From positions 96,984-160,983 of IMG/VR virus record IMGVR_UViG_3300042542_003555: 64,000 nucleotides of DNA. One strand, written 5' to 3'. This DNA comes from a virus. A program made the position numbers and the translations under genes. Positions within the stretch are counted from its first letter, which is position 1; every line of letters begins with the position of its first letter. Below are positions 40,585-49,485 of the stretch, piece by piece. The notes beneath the pieces are model-generated. The model searched no databases, was not told the DNA's origin, and saw nothing but the letters and a program-made list of their open reading frames with translations.

Positions 40585-41513
40585 TTGTTTTCTCCATACC
40601 ATTCTAATGTTTTTTGTATTCCTTCTTCCAAAGTGTATTTTGGTTTATATCCAAGGGCTGATATCTTGTCACAATTAATAGCATATCTTCTATCGTGACC
40701 TGGTCTATCTAGTACATATTCTATCAGATTTTCGGGTTTATTCATAGCACCTAGAATCATTTTTACCAGTTCTATATTAGGAATTTCTGTACCACCACCT
40801 ATATTATATTTCTCTCCAATCTGTCCTTTCTCTAGGATTAGATTGATGCCATAACAATGATCATCAACAAACAACCAATCTCTAACATTTAGACCATCAC
40901 CATATACTGGTATCTTTTGATCCTTTGCTGCTTTCTTTATGATGGTGGGCATAAACTTTTCGGTGTTTTGACCGGGACCATAATTATTGGAACAGTTTGT
41001 TATGATAGCTGGTACATCATATGTCTTGTGAAATGCTCTAACAAAATGGTCACTTGCTGCTTTTGATGCAGAATATGGATTGTTTGGCTGATATTGTGTT
41101 GTTTCGTGGAAGCTATCATTCGATTCTAATTCCAAACTGCCGTAGACTTCATCAGTTGAAATATGAATAAACTTTTCTAATGAATCTAAGTTTCTTGAGT
41201 GCTGTAAAAGATTGATTGTGCCTAGAATATTTGTATCAACGAAAGGTTGACAATCCTTAATTGAGTTATCAACATGAGATTCGGCAGCAAAGTTTACTAT
41301 ATGTTTTGGTTTAAACTTGTTGAAAATAGTTTTAATTGCTTCGCTATCTTTTATATCTGCATGATAAAATATAACTCGTCCACTATCGGTAAGAGATGCA
41401 ATGTAATTATAATTAGATGCGTAAGTTAGATTGTCAACACAAATGATTTCCTCATCTGTATTCCAAAGATAATTACCACCAATAAAACCTGCTCCACCTG
41501 TAACTAAAATCAT
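40581..41513 (-). CDS. rmlB: dTDP-glucose 4,6-dehydratase (RmlB)
   Basis: 310 residues. VTGGAGFIGGNY, FAAESHVDNSI, HISTDEVYGSL (the Asp-Glu pair), YSASKAASDHF (Tyr-x-x-x-Lys) and DRPGHDRRYAI all as in RmlB/RfbG. It makes the 4-keto-6-deoxy sugar that the RfbH-like enzyme would take. RmlB uses dTDP-glucose, whereas E1 enzymes use CDP sugars, so the carrier nucleotide is unsettled. No RmlA/RfbF is seen, so the activated glucose must come from the host or from outside the window. Confidence 0.9.
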   Translation of the reverse strand: MILVTGGAGFIGGNYLWNTDEEIICVDNLTYASNYNYIASLTDSGRVIFYHADIKDSEAIKTIFNKFKPKHIVNFAAESHVDNSIKDCQPFVDTNILGTINLLQHSRNLDSLEKFIHISTDEVYGSLELESNDSFHETTQYQPNNPYSASKAASDHFVRAFHKTYDVPAIITNCSNNYGPGQNTEKFMPTIIKKAAKDQKIPVYGDGLNVRDWLFVDDHCYGINLILEKGQIGEKYNIGGGTEIPNIELVKMILGAMNKPENLIEYVLDRPGHDRRYAINCDKISALGYKPKYTLEEGIQKTLEWYGENK

Positions 41514-42181
41514 AACTCCACTCCATAATGTTTTGCAATACCATGTTTACCGTGAAAACCTAAACTCTTACCTAGCCATGGTGAACTCATGTTATGTTCT
41601 ATGCTAAATTTATCTACTATATCACCATCGGCAAATTTAATATCGTATTTTTCTTCAAGTTCTTTTCTATGTATCTTGCAGATAATGTTATCTTCAGGAA
41701 TAACTTTATCACCATATGCATCAAATACATAGTTGTCTGGATTATTAATAACTTCTTGTGGGTAATCTGATGTTTTACTTTTAACGTCTAAATCTAATAA
41801 TGCATCATATAATTTTCTACTCCTCAGACAAAATCCACCATTACCTACCATTCCATTATTCCATCTAGCACCAATATAATCATAGTTTAGAAACTCTTTG
41901 TCCCATGCATTTCTATTTACTGCAAATCCATCGGAATGAATAATAATATTATATGGTTCTGTAACTATGTGCGGCACTAATTTCAGAGTGATGAAATTAT
42001 ATTCGTCAGTATATCTTTTAAATTTGTTTATTTTTATCCAAGTTACGGGAAATTCATCTGTACTTAAATTGACATCACTAAACCAATAAACCCTACTTAT
42101 AGGAATACAGGACATTGTACTTTTCAATGCCTTAATTGTTGGCATGTAGTTTAATGCATCAATACAGGTCAGACTAATCAT
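41510..42181 (-). CDS. DUF5672-like glycosyltransferase
   Basis: 223 residues. IIIHSDGFAVNRNAWD, YDYIGARWN...MVGNGGFCLRSRKL and the EDNIICKIHRKEL acidic site match the DUF5672 glycosyltransferase-like group. Starts in the sugar cassette, ATGA overlap with rmlB. Confidence 0.8.
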   Translation of the reverse strand: MISLTCIDALNYMPTIKALKSTMSCIPISRVYWFSDVNLSTDEFPVTWIKINKFKRYTDEYNFITLKLVPHIVTEPYNIIIHSDGFAVNRNAWDKEFLNYDYIGARWNNGMVGNGGFCLRSRKLYDALLDLDVKSKTSDYPQEVINNPDNYVFDAYGDKVIPEDNIICKIHRKELEEKYDIKFADGDIVDKFSIEHNMSSPWLGKSLGFHGKHGIAKHYGVEL

Positions 42182-42815
42182 ATGGGTATGGATCTACAAA
42201 AGTTCCTGCTGAGTGAGCATACTGAAGAACATCATGACCAAAGAAATTTCTATAAATGTCTAATATATGCACTTGGTCCAATAAGTTTGATTCTTTGACA
42301 GAATCATACCAAACGTATTCTAGGTCTTTTTCGCAACGCCATAATTCATCCATTGATAATGTTAGATTGAAAAAGTTTATCTCACTAAAATACATTTGTG
42401 TACCCAAACTGACATCGTTTCCCCACTTTGCTGTAACTGCTTTTTTGCCGGTCTCTTTACACTTCTGTATGATATCATGATAATCTAAATCTGGCTTATT
42501 ATCATATGCCATCTTCAGTAGATATTTGAAATTTTCAGGTATTAATTTTACTGCATTTCTCATAAGTGTCAACTCTGCGACACCATGATTTGTCGTTCTT
42601 TGTGGAACACCATCAAATGAAAATCTATTATCTTTATCATAAACAAATACATCACAATAGTTTTGTGTGTCTATATCTATAGGCGAGTGTGTCGCAAGAA
42701 TAACATAATGACCTTCCTCTGACAACATTTTGCAGAGTGTTCTAGTCATTTTTCTTTTTTCTTCTTGATGATTACCTCCACAGTAAGAGGTAACTATAAT
42801 TGCTGTATCGTTCAT
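42174..42815 (-). CDS. Glycan-related protein, likely glycosyltransferase
   Basis: 213 residues. The start MNDTAIIVTSYCGGNHQEEK is a GT-A-like first strand; YDNKPDLDYHDII could hold the metal site. Similar in size to neighbours. Family uncertain; context gives the assignment. Confidence 0.6.
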   Translation of the reverse strand: MNDTAIIVTSYCGGNHQEEKRKMTRTLCKMLSEEGHYVILATHSPIDIDTQNYCDVFVYDKDNRFSFDGVPQRTTNHGVAELTLMRNAVKLIPENFKYLLKMAYDNKPDLDYHDIIQKCKETGKKAVTAKWGNDVSLGTQMYFSEINFFNLTLSMDELWRCEKDLEYVWYDSVKESNLLDQVHILDIYRNFFGHDVLQYAHSAGTFVDPYPYD

Positions 42816-43519
42816 GCTGTTCTATAGGTAAAAGTTTCTTTCATGTCATCTCTATATGCTTCCGATGGCAGATACCAACGATTTGTTTCACCCGGGTGCA
42901 TATCGTATGCATTGGGTTCACCGCTACCGTGCCAACATTCAAGATCAAAACGATGATGTGGTTGTCCTTCAAACTGAGGCTTAAACATATTTTCAGGTGG
43001 AGTTTTGAGTCTACGACACTTTCTCAGATATGATGCTTTTGCCCAGAAAAAATTACCTGCATAAAAGGGATGTGGAGGATTATTTAAGAATGCAGCACCA
43101 CACATATCATAACCTTCATCAAGCTTTGCAACACAGTCTCTCCATTTTTCTATATTCCAGTATTGCATGTATCTTCGCCAGTTTTGATGACCACCAGGAC
43201 CATGACTTGCTCCTTTGTGTGTCATGAAGCAAACATAAAATTCTTCATCGTTTTCATGACAATATTCTTGCAAATAGTTTACTGAAGTTGCCTCATACCA
43301 AGGCTGATAATCTTGACTATAATAGAGGAGGTCAACGTTCTTTCTATCTTTCCATCTTTCTTCTAACCAAGAATAATTTTCTTCGTTAAAGTGTGCAAAG
43401 AAATATGCTTGGTCTACAGCATCAAGTAATCCTGTTTTTTCTAACAATTCTGTTTGCTCTATTGTGATGTCTTTTCCACATCCAATATCAATCATATGAC
43501 TGAATAATTTAATTTTCAT
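42812..43519 (-). CDS. Probable glycosyltransferase
   Basis: 235 residues. FMTHKGASHGPGGHQNWRRY and FYAGNFFWAKASYLRKC are typical of capsular and glycan glycosyltransferases (hypothetical GT-A group). ATGA overlap with the gene after it. Donor and acceptor are unknown. Confidence 0.7.
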   Translation of the reverse strand: MKIKLFSHMIDIGCGKDITIEQTELLEKTGLLDAVDQAYFFAHFNEENYSWLEERWKDRKNVDLLYYSQDYQPWYEATSVNYLQEYCHENDEEFYVCFMTHKGASHGPGGHQNWRRYMQYWNIEKWRDCVAKLDEGYDMCGAAFLNNPPHPFYAGNFFWAKASYLRKCRRLKTPPENMFKPQFEGQPHHRFDLECWHGSGEPNAYDMHPGETNRWYLPSEAYRDDMKETFTYRTA

Positions 43520-43520
43520 A

Positions 43521-44222
43521 TTATACCCATTTTGTTTGTTCTAAGTTATGCCAGTAATGAACAATTATTCCTTTACCTAACGTTGAATTGAAAGGAGTAG
43601 TATGTAGTAGTCCGTGACCAGAGTAAAAGTATATGATATTTTGTGGACCATTTTCTAATGCGCCAGCAAAATGACTTGTTCCAGTATCGCCACCAATGAA
43701 TGTTTTGCAGGTCATTATGTGATCTAGATTCTTCAGAAAATCGGTAGACTGTTCCCAGCCTTCAACTTCATCTATTGGAGTTTCTAGACATAAAACTTTT
43801 CTATAGTTAGGATAAAGTTCATTATTATGTTTGATAATATTATCAAATACATATTTGGGCCAATTTCTGTACGTATTATATTCAGCATTAAATAGAGGAA
43901 AGATTACAATCTTGTCTTCTTTGATTTTGCTATTTGGTATCTTAACTAGGTCACCAGACAATCCTCTAAAGTCCCAAAGATTAATATTATTCCAAGTTAA
44001 CTGTCTTTCTCCTGCAATTTCAGAAAAATAATCAGTATTTCTCAACAAGAACTTATAAAATTTTTGACAATGACTTGTTGAAGATATTGAGCTAGGAAGC
44101 AAATGAAATTTTATATTTGCGTCATCTGTTTTTCTGAGATATTCTACAACATTAGCTACGGCAATCATATCACCGTTTCTTAAAGGACCACCAAAGGCAC
44201 CGAGAGGAACATTAATAATCAT
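43521..44222 (-). CDS. GT9-like glycosyltransferase
   Basis: 233 residues. GGDTGTSHFAGAL near 190 is the donor-binding loop of ADP-heptose-type GT9 transferases (GT-B). The protein is shorter than typical GT9 enzymes (about 320-350), perhaps trimmed at the N-terminal domain. In view of ADP-heptose genes at 11.7-12.9 kb, a heptosyl donor is possible but unproved. Confidence 0.75.
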   Translation of the reverse strand: MIINVPLGAFGGPLRNGDMIAVANVVEYLRKTDDANIKFHLLPSSISSTSHCQKFYKFLLRNTDYFSEIAGERQLTWNNINLWDFRGLSGDLVKIPNSKIKEDKIVIFPLFNAEYNTYRNWPKYVFDNIIKHNNELYPNYRKVLCLETPIDEVEGWEQSTDFLKNLDHIMTCKTFIGGDTGTSHFAGALENGPQNIIYFYSGHGLLHTTPFNSTLGKGIIVHYWHNLEQTKWV

Positions 44223-44953
44223 AATTTAAAGTCTCTTATATAAACTAGTTTTGAATTTCTGTTTTGATAGTAGTGTAGTTTGTAATCATACTCAACACCC
44301 CAGCCTTGCCAATTTCTTAAATCTTCATCCCAAAGAATGTAGCAATCTTTTTTCATCAAGTCAGCAACAATACCTATACCAGTGAACGTAGTAATAAATG
44401 GATTTGGATTATTTTTTATTAAAGAACAATTATACACTAAATCTTTTTTATAGTCAAGATATTGTGCTTTTTCTTTTGGTATAATTTCTGCTGATTCTAT
44501 TAAGTTTGAATATCTTCTCTCATCAACATCTACTGCATCTTTTGATGACCATCTATCTCCAACAATTAATTTATCTGAATGATAGTTAATGTCTAGCTTA
44601 GGTACTTGCAATTCAAAATCATCATCAATATCAAAGTTTATCTTATAATTGTCTTTGAGAAAATTATAAAATTTATGACATACTATTGGACTATCACCAT
44701 GATCTTTTTCTTCTCCTATGTCATCTAAAATCATGTATCTCTGAGCCACTGTTGCTTCTTCATGCATGAATTTTATTTCGCCAAACATTTCTTGTTGCAA
44801 CAACAATTCTTTTATACCAACAAATCTTTCTAGTCTATCGCAAATGACGAATGAAAATTTATATTTTAGTGTCTTATGTAAACCAGACAAAGCAGGGAGA
44901 CAATGCATGAAGTCTCCTAGATTATGAATTCTTGGTGAGTAGATTTTAATCAT
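44219..44953 (-). CDS. GT-B-like glycosyltransferase
   Basis: 244 residues. IHNLGDFMHCLPALSGLHK at the start is the GT-B/GT9 acceptor loop (GD...LPAL). The C-terminal half lacks a clear donor-binding DTG; FTGIGIVADLMKKDCYIL stands in its place. Substrate unknown. Confidence 0.68.
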   Translation of the reverse strand: MIKIYSPRIHNLGDFMHCLPALSGLHKTLKYKFSFVICDRLERFVGIKELLLQQEMFGEIKFMHEEATVAQRYMILDDIGEEKDHGDSPIVCHKFYNFLKDNYKINFDIDDDFELQVPKLDINYHSDKLIVGDRWSSKDAVDVDERRYSNLIESAEIIPKEKAQYLDYKKDLVYNCSLIKNNPNPFITTFTGIGIVADLMKKDCYILWDEDLRNWQGWGVEYDYKLHYYQNRNSKLVYIRDFKL

Positions 44954-45774
44954 GCTTGGTCATTATATGCTTTGAATATTCTGAACCAATCATTTGAATC
45001 AGCAGGATGCAATTCACAATCTTGTGGACTACTTAAATAAGACATCAATAACAATGTTTGATCATCATCAATCAAGTTGTTTTGTAGTAGAACATCCAAA
45101 TTCTTTAATACTAGGTCTTTAAGTGTTGACCATTTTTTTGTTCCTGCTACAATATGACATCCTTGAATATAAACATCTCCGGTGTAGATGATACTATCTA
45201 TTGGTCTATTTGATTCAATTGGATATTGATTGAAGAAGTGAATTTTTTCACGGTCAAAGTTATAGGTCCAACGATTTGATGATGGTATAGTTGTATCATT
45301 ACGAACATAACCAAAATCAATCCAAGCAGTCAAATCATTTGATATCAATCCTTTCTCAATTGCATCAGTGACATACCATGCCTTGAAAATATTGACTAGA
45401 ACATAGTCGGCATGCCAATATTCAATGAGTTGAGGATTAACTACTTTCTTATAATAATTGGGATCATCCATAACTTTTTGAACCATCGGTTTGATTAGTT
45501 CATATCTTTGAGGCATGTATGATTCTGTCGTTACGACCTTTGTTAGATGTTCCAATCCATAATGTTTTCTGATAGATAGAACAGTCTCTATAAGATCCGG
45601 TGTTGTATAAACAACCATTTCATTTTCAAGTTTTGCTAAATTGCTGAAAAAATGCAAATACTGATCTACACTCCTATGCTGATAGAATGGCAGTTCTCTA
45701 CCATGTTTTACTTTTGGTAAATTACCTCTACCAATATCATAGAATGCTGTAACTACTGAAATATCATTATCCAT
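44950..45774 (-). CDS. HtrL/YibB-like glycosyltransferase
   Basis: 274 residues from MDNDISVVTAFYDIGRGNLP, with GAGAG before this ATG; it overlaps the upstream stop. VVTAFYDIGRG and LTAWIDFGYVR are the HtrL/WlaTC signatures. Members sit in LPS and capsule loci. Substrate unknown. Confidence 0.8.
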   Translation of the reverse strand: MDNDISVVTAFYDIGRGNLPKVKHGRELPFYQHRSVDQYLHFFSNLAKLENEMVVYTTPDLIETVLSIRKHYGLEHLTKVVTTESYMPQRYELIKPMVQKVMDDPNYYKKVVNPQLIEYWHADYVLVNIFKAWYVTDAIEKGLISNDLTAWIDFGYVRNDTTIPSSNRWTYNFDREKIHFFNQYPIESNRPIDSIIYTGDVYIQGCHIVAGTKKWSTLKDLVLKNLDVLLQNNLIDDDQTLLLMSYLSSPQDCELHPADSNDWFRIFKAYNDQA

Positions 45775-46615
45775 ATTTTCTCTCAATCTTTTCTTTCCAT
45801 TCGGGTACCCTGTTGTATTGGTGCACCATTACATATTTCTCACCATTGCTTGTATAAGCATATTCCCCATCAAAAGTAGGCTCAGGACTCAATAGATGGG
45901 GTCTGAAGCTGTTTATTTTATTTGGGTCTACTGTCGTGCCGCATTCACATGCCCAATTCGTGTCGTGATCATTAAATTTGGTAAGTGAATAGTATGGTTC
46001 AATAGATAACATAACATTAACACCAGCTTGATCTGGTGTTGGATGTTGAACATTGTTTATTGCAAGAGATACTGCCAGAGAATAATCTTTGAACATATCA
46101 AATTCGCCAGCCATTGAACCCGCATTATAAATCGGTCTATTTTTCATATGATGATAAAGTTGTGGGAAACATTCTGCCATGTTTTGATTTCCCCATGCTT
46201 CATCTTTATATTTTAGGCCTTCACATCCATAGTTTAGTTTTTTATTACCTAAGTTTTGTTCAAGCCATTCTGACGGGTTACTCTGAAATACAACATCAGA
46301 GATATCAGTAGAAATAACATATCGTATATCCTTTAACTGAGATAAAACTGCCCAATAGAAATAATGCCTGAGCATAGGAACTTGAAACGTTAATCCTTCT
46401 GCGAATAGATACCCATCATTATTTGCGTTTCGTTTGTCTGTAGTAAGATAAACTTCAACACCTTCATCTTTGAGTTTATTGAAAGTTTCGTCTTTGATGT
46501 TGAATGCAATAACTCCAACTCTGCCTTTGAAGCCACACATTTTAATTGAGTTCACCCAATATTTTAATTTGTCGTATCCATATTCAGATACGGCACTAAT
46601 AATCATATCTTGCAT
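45767..46615 (-). CDS. GT-A glycosyltransferase
   Basis: 282 residues. YVISTDISDVVFQSNPSEWL carries the acidic D-x-x-D metal site used by GT-A enzymes of the galactosyl/hexosyl type. NAGSMAGEFDMFKDY follows as the second typical site. Start either 46615 (GGAAAAA before it) or 46606. Confidence 0.76.
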   Translation of the reverse strand: MQDMIISAVSEYGYDKLKYWVNSIKMCGFKGRVGVIAFNIKDETFNKLKDEGVEVYLTTDKRNANNDGYLFAEGLTFQVPMLRHYFYWAVLSQLKDIRYVISTDISDVVFQSNPSEWLEQNLGNKKLNYGCEGLKYKDEAWGNQNMAECFPQLYHHMKNRPIYNAGSMAGEFDMFKDYSLAVSLAINNVQHPTPDQAGVNVMLSIEPYYSLTKFNDHDTNWACECGTTVDPNKINSFRPHLLSPEPTFDGEYAYTSNGEKYVMVHQYNRVPEWKEKIERKYG

Positions 46616-47394
46616 AATTTTTTTCCTAAATCTTCAATGCTACCAGTAATATAAATTGGATTGGATATGAGTTTCAGTTCTTTGACTAGTTTTGTATTGT
46701 CTATAATGAACTGCTCTTTGACAACATCACTGGTACATAAAAACTCACCTTTACCATAACCTCTAATTAAATGTTTTGCTACTTTACCGATTTCGAGTCC
46801 ATGATTTGAACTCAAGTTATATATTCCTGTAAATTTTCTTCTTAAAATTTTATCCAACATACATGCTGATGTAGTTACATCAATAAAGTCTCTTTTCGTT
46901 TTTTCACTAATTGAAAATACAATCTTTTCACTATGCTTCAATTGATCCATACAGAAACCCATAAAAGATTGTCTGCCCAATTCAAAACCAAATAGATTTG
47001 ATCCTCTCACTATAACTGCTCTATCACCAAATTCTTTTTGAATTTTGTTCTCACAAATTAATTTGTTCTCACTGTAAAAATCAAATGGATTTGTTGGACT
47101 TTCTTCTGTATATGTTTTTAACTCTACTGATGAACCATAAACTTTTCTGGTAGATATCATTACATAGTGACAGTTGTTTTCATATGCAATTTTTGCTATT
47201 TCATAATCAACATCAATCTTTTCATTATATACTTGAGTTTTAAACACAGGATTCAATGCACAATTGATGATACCATCGTATTGAGAAAAATCAACATGAT
47301 GAATATCTTTATATGCAACAATATCATAATTTTTCAGTTTGACTAATTCATTTCCAATAAAACTAGTCTTACCTACTATCAATCTTTTCGCCAA
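46603..47394 (-). CDS. SDR nucleotide-sugar reductase, RmlD-like
   Basis: 263 residues. RLIVGKTSFIGNELVK replaces the usual GxxGxxG with GKTSFIG; FYSENKLICE holds Tyr-x-x-x-Lys. Likely reduces a 4-keto sugar, as RmlD does. The weak Gly-rich loop is odd for cofactor binding. In the sugar cassette; substrate inferred. Confidence 0.74.
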   Translation of the reverse strand: MAKRLIVGKTSFIGNELVKLKNYDIVAYKDIHHVDFSQYDGIINCALNPVFKTQVYNEKIDVDYEIAKIAYENNCHYVMISTRKVYGSSVELKTYTEESPTNPFDFYSENKLICENKIQKEFGDRAVIVRGSNLFGFELGRQSFMGFCMDQLKHSEKIVFSISEKTKRDFIDVTTSACMLDKILRRKFTGIYNLSSNHGLEIGKVAKHLIRGYGKGEFLCTSDVVKEQFIIDNTKLVKELKLISNPIYITGSIEDLGKKLCKI

Positions 47395-48089
47395 GGAAGT
47401 TTTCCTTTATAAAAGTCGTTCATCACTTTATTGCCTTGATCAAAAAATTCTTTTGTAACAGAACCAGCATTACCATCTACCTTATAGTTGACGGTATATT
47501 TTCCTGTGCAATCCCACTTCTTAAAGTTAGTTGCTATTGTGTTAAAAAATACTCTATCTTGACCCCAACCACCATGCCATACAGATGCTAATCTTATCAG
47601 AACTTCACGGCGAACACAATAACTATTTGTGTCAATGTGGTGAGTATTTGTCCATGCCATCCATTTGCCAAGACTTTCACAATCATCATTAAGCAAAAAA
47701 TCTCCTTCTTTGTTCATAATTCTTCTCAGAGAATATGACCATTCTAGGTCTTCTTTTTCGATTAGGTCTATACAGTTTTGTACATGTGTTGGTTCAAACC
47801 AACAGTCTTGATCAAGAAATAAAACATAATCTTCGTTGACTAGATGAGAGAAGGCAGCATAAACTCTATGACCATAGAAGCCATTAGCACCAACATTTTC
47901 TGGAAGGTAACACTGTCGGAAATTGCGGTGACCTAAGAATTCGTCAGCAATAGGTTTAACTCTACCTCTAAATTGTTCACCATCACATACCAAATAACAC
48001 TTGGTTGGATATGTTTGATTTAATACACTTTCAATCGCATCACGTACCTCAGGAGTACCTGTGGTGGGTAAAATAACAACAGCACTCAT
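47379..48089 (-). CDS. GT2 family glycosyltransferase
   Basis: 236 residues. VVILPTTGTPEVRDAIESVL and YVLFLDQDCWF (the DxD metal site) are GT2 hallmarks. The ATG at 48089 follows GGAGTGATT. First gene of the sugar cassette. GATAAATA lies only 12-19 bases before the ATG, which is too near to count as a late promoter. Confidence 0.85.
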   Translation of the reverse strand: MSAVVILPTTGTPEVRDAIESVLNQTYPTKCYLVCDGEQFRGRVKPIADEFLGHRNFRQCYLPENVGANGFYGHRVYAAFSHLVNEDYVLFLDQDCWFEPTHVQNCIDLIEKEDLEWSYSLRRIMNKEGDFLLNDDCESLGKWMAWTNTHHIDTNSYCVRREVLIRLASVWHGGWGQDRVFFNTIATNFKKWDCTGKYTVNYKVDGNAGSVTKEFFDQGNKVMNDFYKGKLPWRKD

Positions 48090-48099
48090 AATCACTCCA

Positions 48100-48339
48100 T
48101 TATTTATCGCTTATACAATAGCCACCTTTAAACTTGTAAACATTTGATGTGACCGAAATTTGTTCGTATAGCTCATTATCATGACACATGTATGGATCCT
48201 TATAGTTAATCATTAGAAAGTATCCACCAACACAAAGCACACCAACTATCAGTAATATAGGTAGATATTTAATTATACTTGGCAAAACTTGTAATATTTG
48301 CGGTAAGTTTTGCAGAAGTTTTTGTAAAATATCTTTCAT
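48100..48339 (-). CDS. Small membrane protein
   Basis: 79 residues: amphipathic start, one membrane segment (about 27-47), tail with two Cys (MCHDNELYE, GYCISDK). Between the sugar cassette and the helicase block. Unknown function. Confidence 0.7.
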   Translation of the reverse strand: MKDILQKLLQNLPQILQVLPSIIKYLPILLIVGVLCVGGYFLMINYKDPYMCHDNELYEQISVTSNVYKFKGGYCISDK

Positions 48340-48345
48340 TATTTT

Positions 48346-48630
48346 TTAACCTCTAGTCAGCTTGAGTATCCTCTCAATCTGTTTTTCAATAACTGGTTTA
48401 CGATTCGGCCAGTAAATATATTCTTTATCGGCAGTTTGATATAGTTTCTGTAGAAAAGGAATAATCATTTTTTCTACTTCATTCAATCGTGTTTTATAAT
48501 CATCTGCTGTTTCTGCTGTTTTATTAATTACAGAATTATATTCTTCTTCTGATACTGCTGAGAAACCAAAATCATCAGTTGAGCTTTCGTATTCTTTAAA
48601 TACCTTATCAAAATCATATGATAGACTCAT
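48346..48630 (-). CDS. Small helical T4-like phage protein
   Basis: 94 residues; the C-terminal part YIYWPNRKPVIEKQIERIL, with YWPNR, is recalled from T4-like cyanophages. ATGA overlap with the gene before it. Unknown function. Confidence 0.75.
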   Translation of the reverse strand: MSLSYDFDKVFKEYESSTDDFGFSAVSEEEYNSVINKTAETADDYKTRLNEVEKMIIPFLQKLYQTADKEYIYWPNRKPVIEKQIERILKLTRG

Positions 48631-49451
48631 ACCTTAACTCCACCTGCAGGTTTTCTTGCTAATCTGAAACTTGCCATAACATCAATAGATGTGGGTTTAG
48701 TTTTGTCTTTGAGTCCTCTTGGTTGAATACGAACTTCTAGTTTCGCATTAAGTTCTCGTAATGTAGTAATTTCTGTTGCACCAAATAATTGAGCAACCAT
48801 TTTTTTCTCTTGAAAAGATAAACTTCCAGTTTCTTCTAAAAACCAAATAGTGTCTTTTAACATCATGAACATAATACTATGATCAGCATTAGTATTTAAA
48901 TTATCATGAAATTTTTTATGATAATGATCTAATACTTTTTGACCCAAACCAGAATCGCTAATATTTGCTATCGAATAATTATCAGTATTATTTACGAAAT
49001 GCTCCAGTCTCATTCTTCTTTGCGGGAGATTTTTCTCTACTGATAACATTCCAGAAGATATCTTTTTAAATTTATATGTAGGTTTTTTGGGAGTGTCAAA
49101 ATACGAATTAAAATCTTTCAATAGCCTTTTTCCATTAGCAATTGCGCCTGGAGTGGCATTCATTACCTCTAACAATTGTTGTTTATCGTTATCGGTATCT
49201 GCATCGGGTGCATCAAATTCTGTTCCATCAAACGTCCAGTTTCTCATTGAACCCATCTGTGCGGTATAGTCAGACTTATATTCAAAAAACAAATCAACAC
49301 GTTTTTTATTAACATAAACTGTAAATCCAAAATCTGGAAATCCTGTTGCGAACCCGGCAGGAGAAGCAAATGCTTCAGGATTCCCTAAAAGTTTTTTTAC
49401 TTTTTTATATGCAGCTTCTTCATCTAATAGTGCTTGTCTATTGACACCCAT
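48627..49451 (-). CDS. Unknown protein with PD-(D/E)xK-like motif
   Basis: 274 residues. FPDFGFTVYVNKKRVDLFFE then YK (about 38-59) has the spacing Asp-x3-Glu-x-Lys of PD-(D/E)xK nucleases; the remainder is helical. No other nuclease feature stands out, so catalysis is only a suggestion. It follows the helicase gene and has AATAAATA (49478-49485) before it. Confidence 0.55.
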   Translation of the reverse strand: MGVNRQALLDEEAAYKKVKKLLGNPEAFASPAGFATGFPDFGFTVYVNKKRVDLFFEYKSDYTAQMGSMRNWTFDGTEFDAPDADTDNDKQQLLEVMNATPGAIANGKRLLKDFNSYFDTPKKPTYKFKKISSGMLSVEKNLPQRRMRLEHFVNNTDNYSIANISDSGLGQKVLDHYHKKFHDNLNTNADHSIMFMMLKDTIWFLEETGSLSFQEKKMVAQLFGATEITTLRELNAKLEVRIQPRGLKDKTKPTSIDVMASFRLARKPAGGVKV

Positions 49452-49477
49452 GTTAGTACCTCAAAGTTATATTTGAA

Positions 49478-49485
49478 TATTTATT
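49478..49485 (-). promoter_or_regulatory. Possible T4-like late promoter
   Basis: AATAAATA on the minus strand, 26 bases before the ATG of 48627-49451; one base off TATAAATA. Confidence 0.45.

Noticed and set aside
48101-48108. GATAAATA read as a late promoter for the GT2 gene
   Set aside because: It is only 12-19 bases before the ATG, so the transcript would start at or in the codon.
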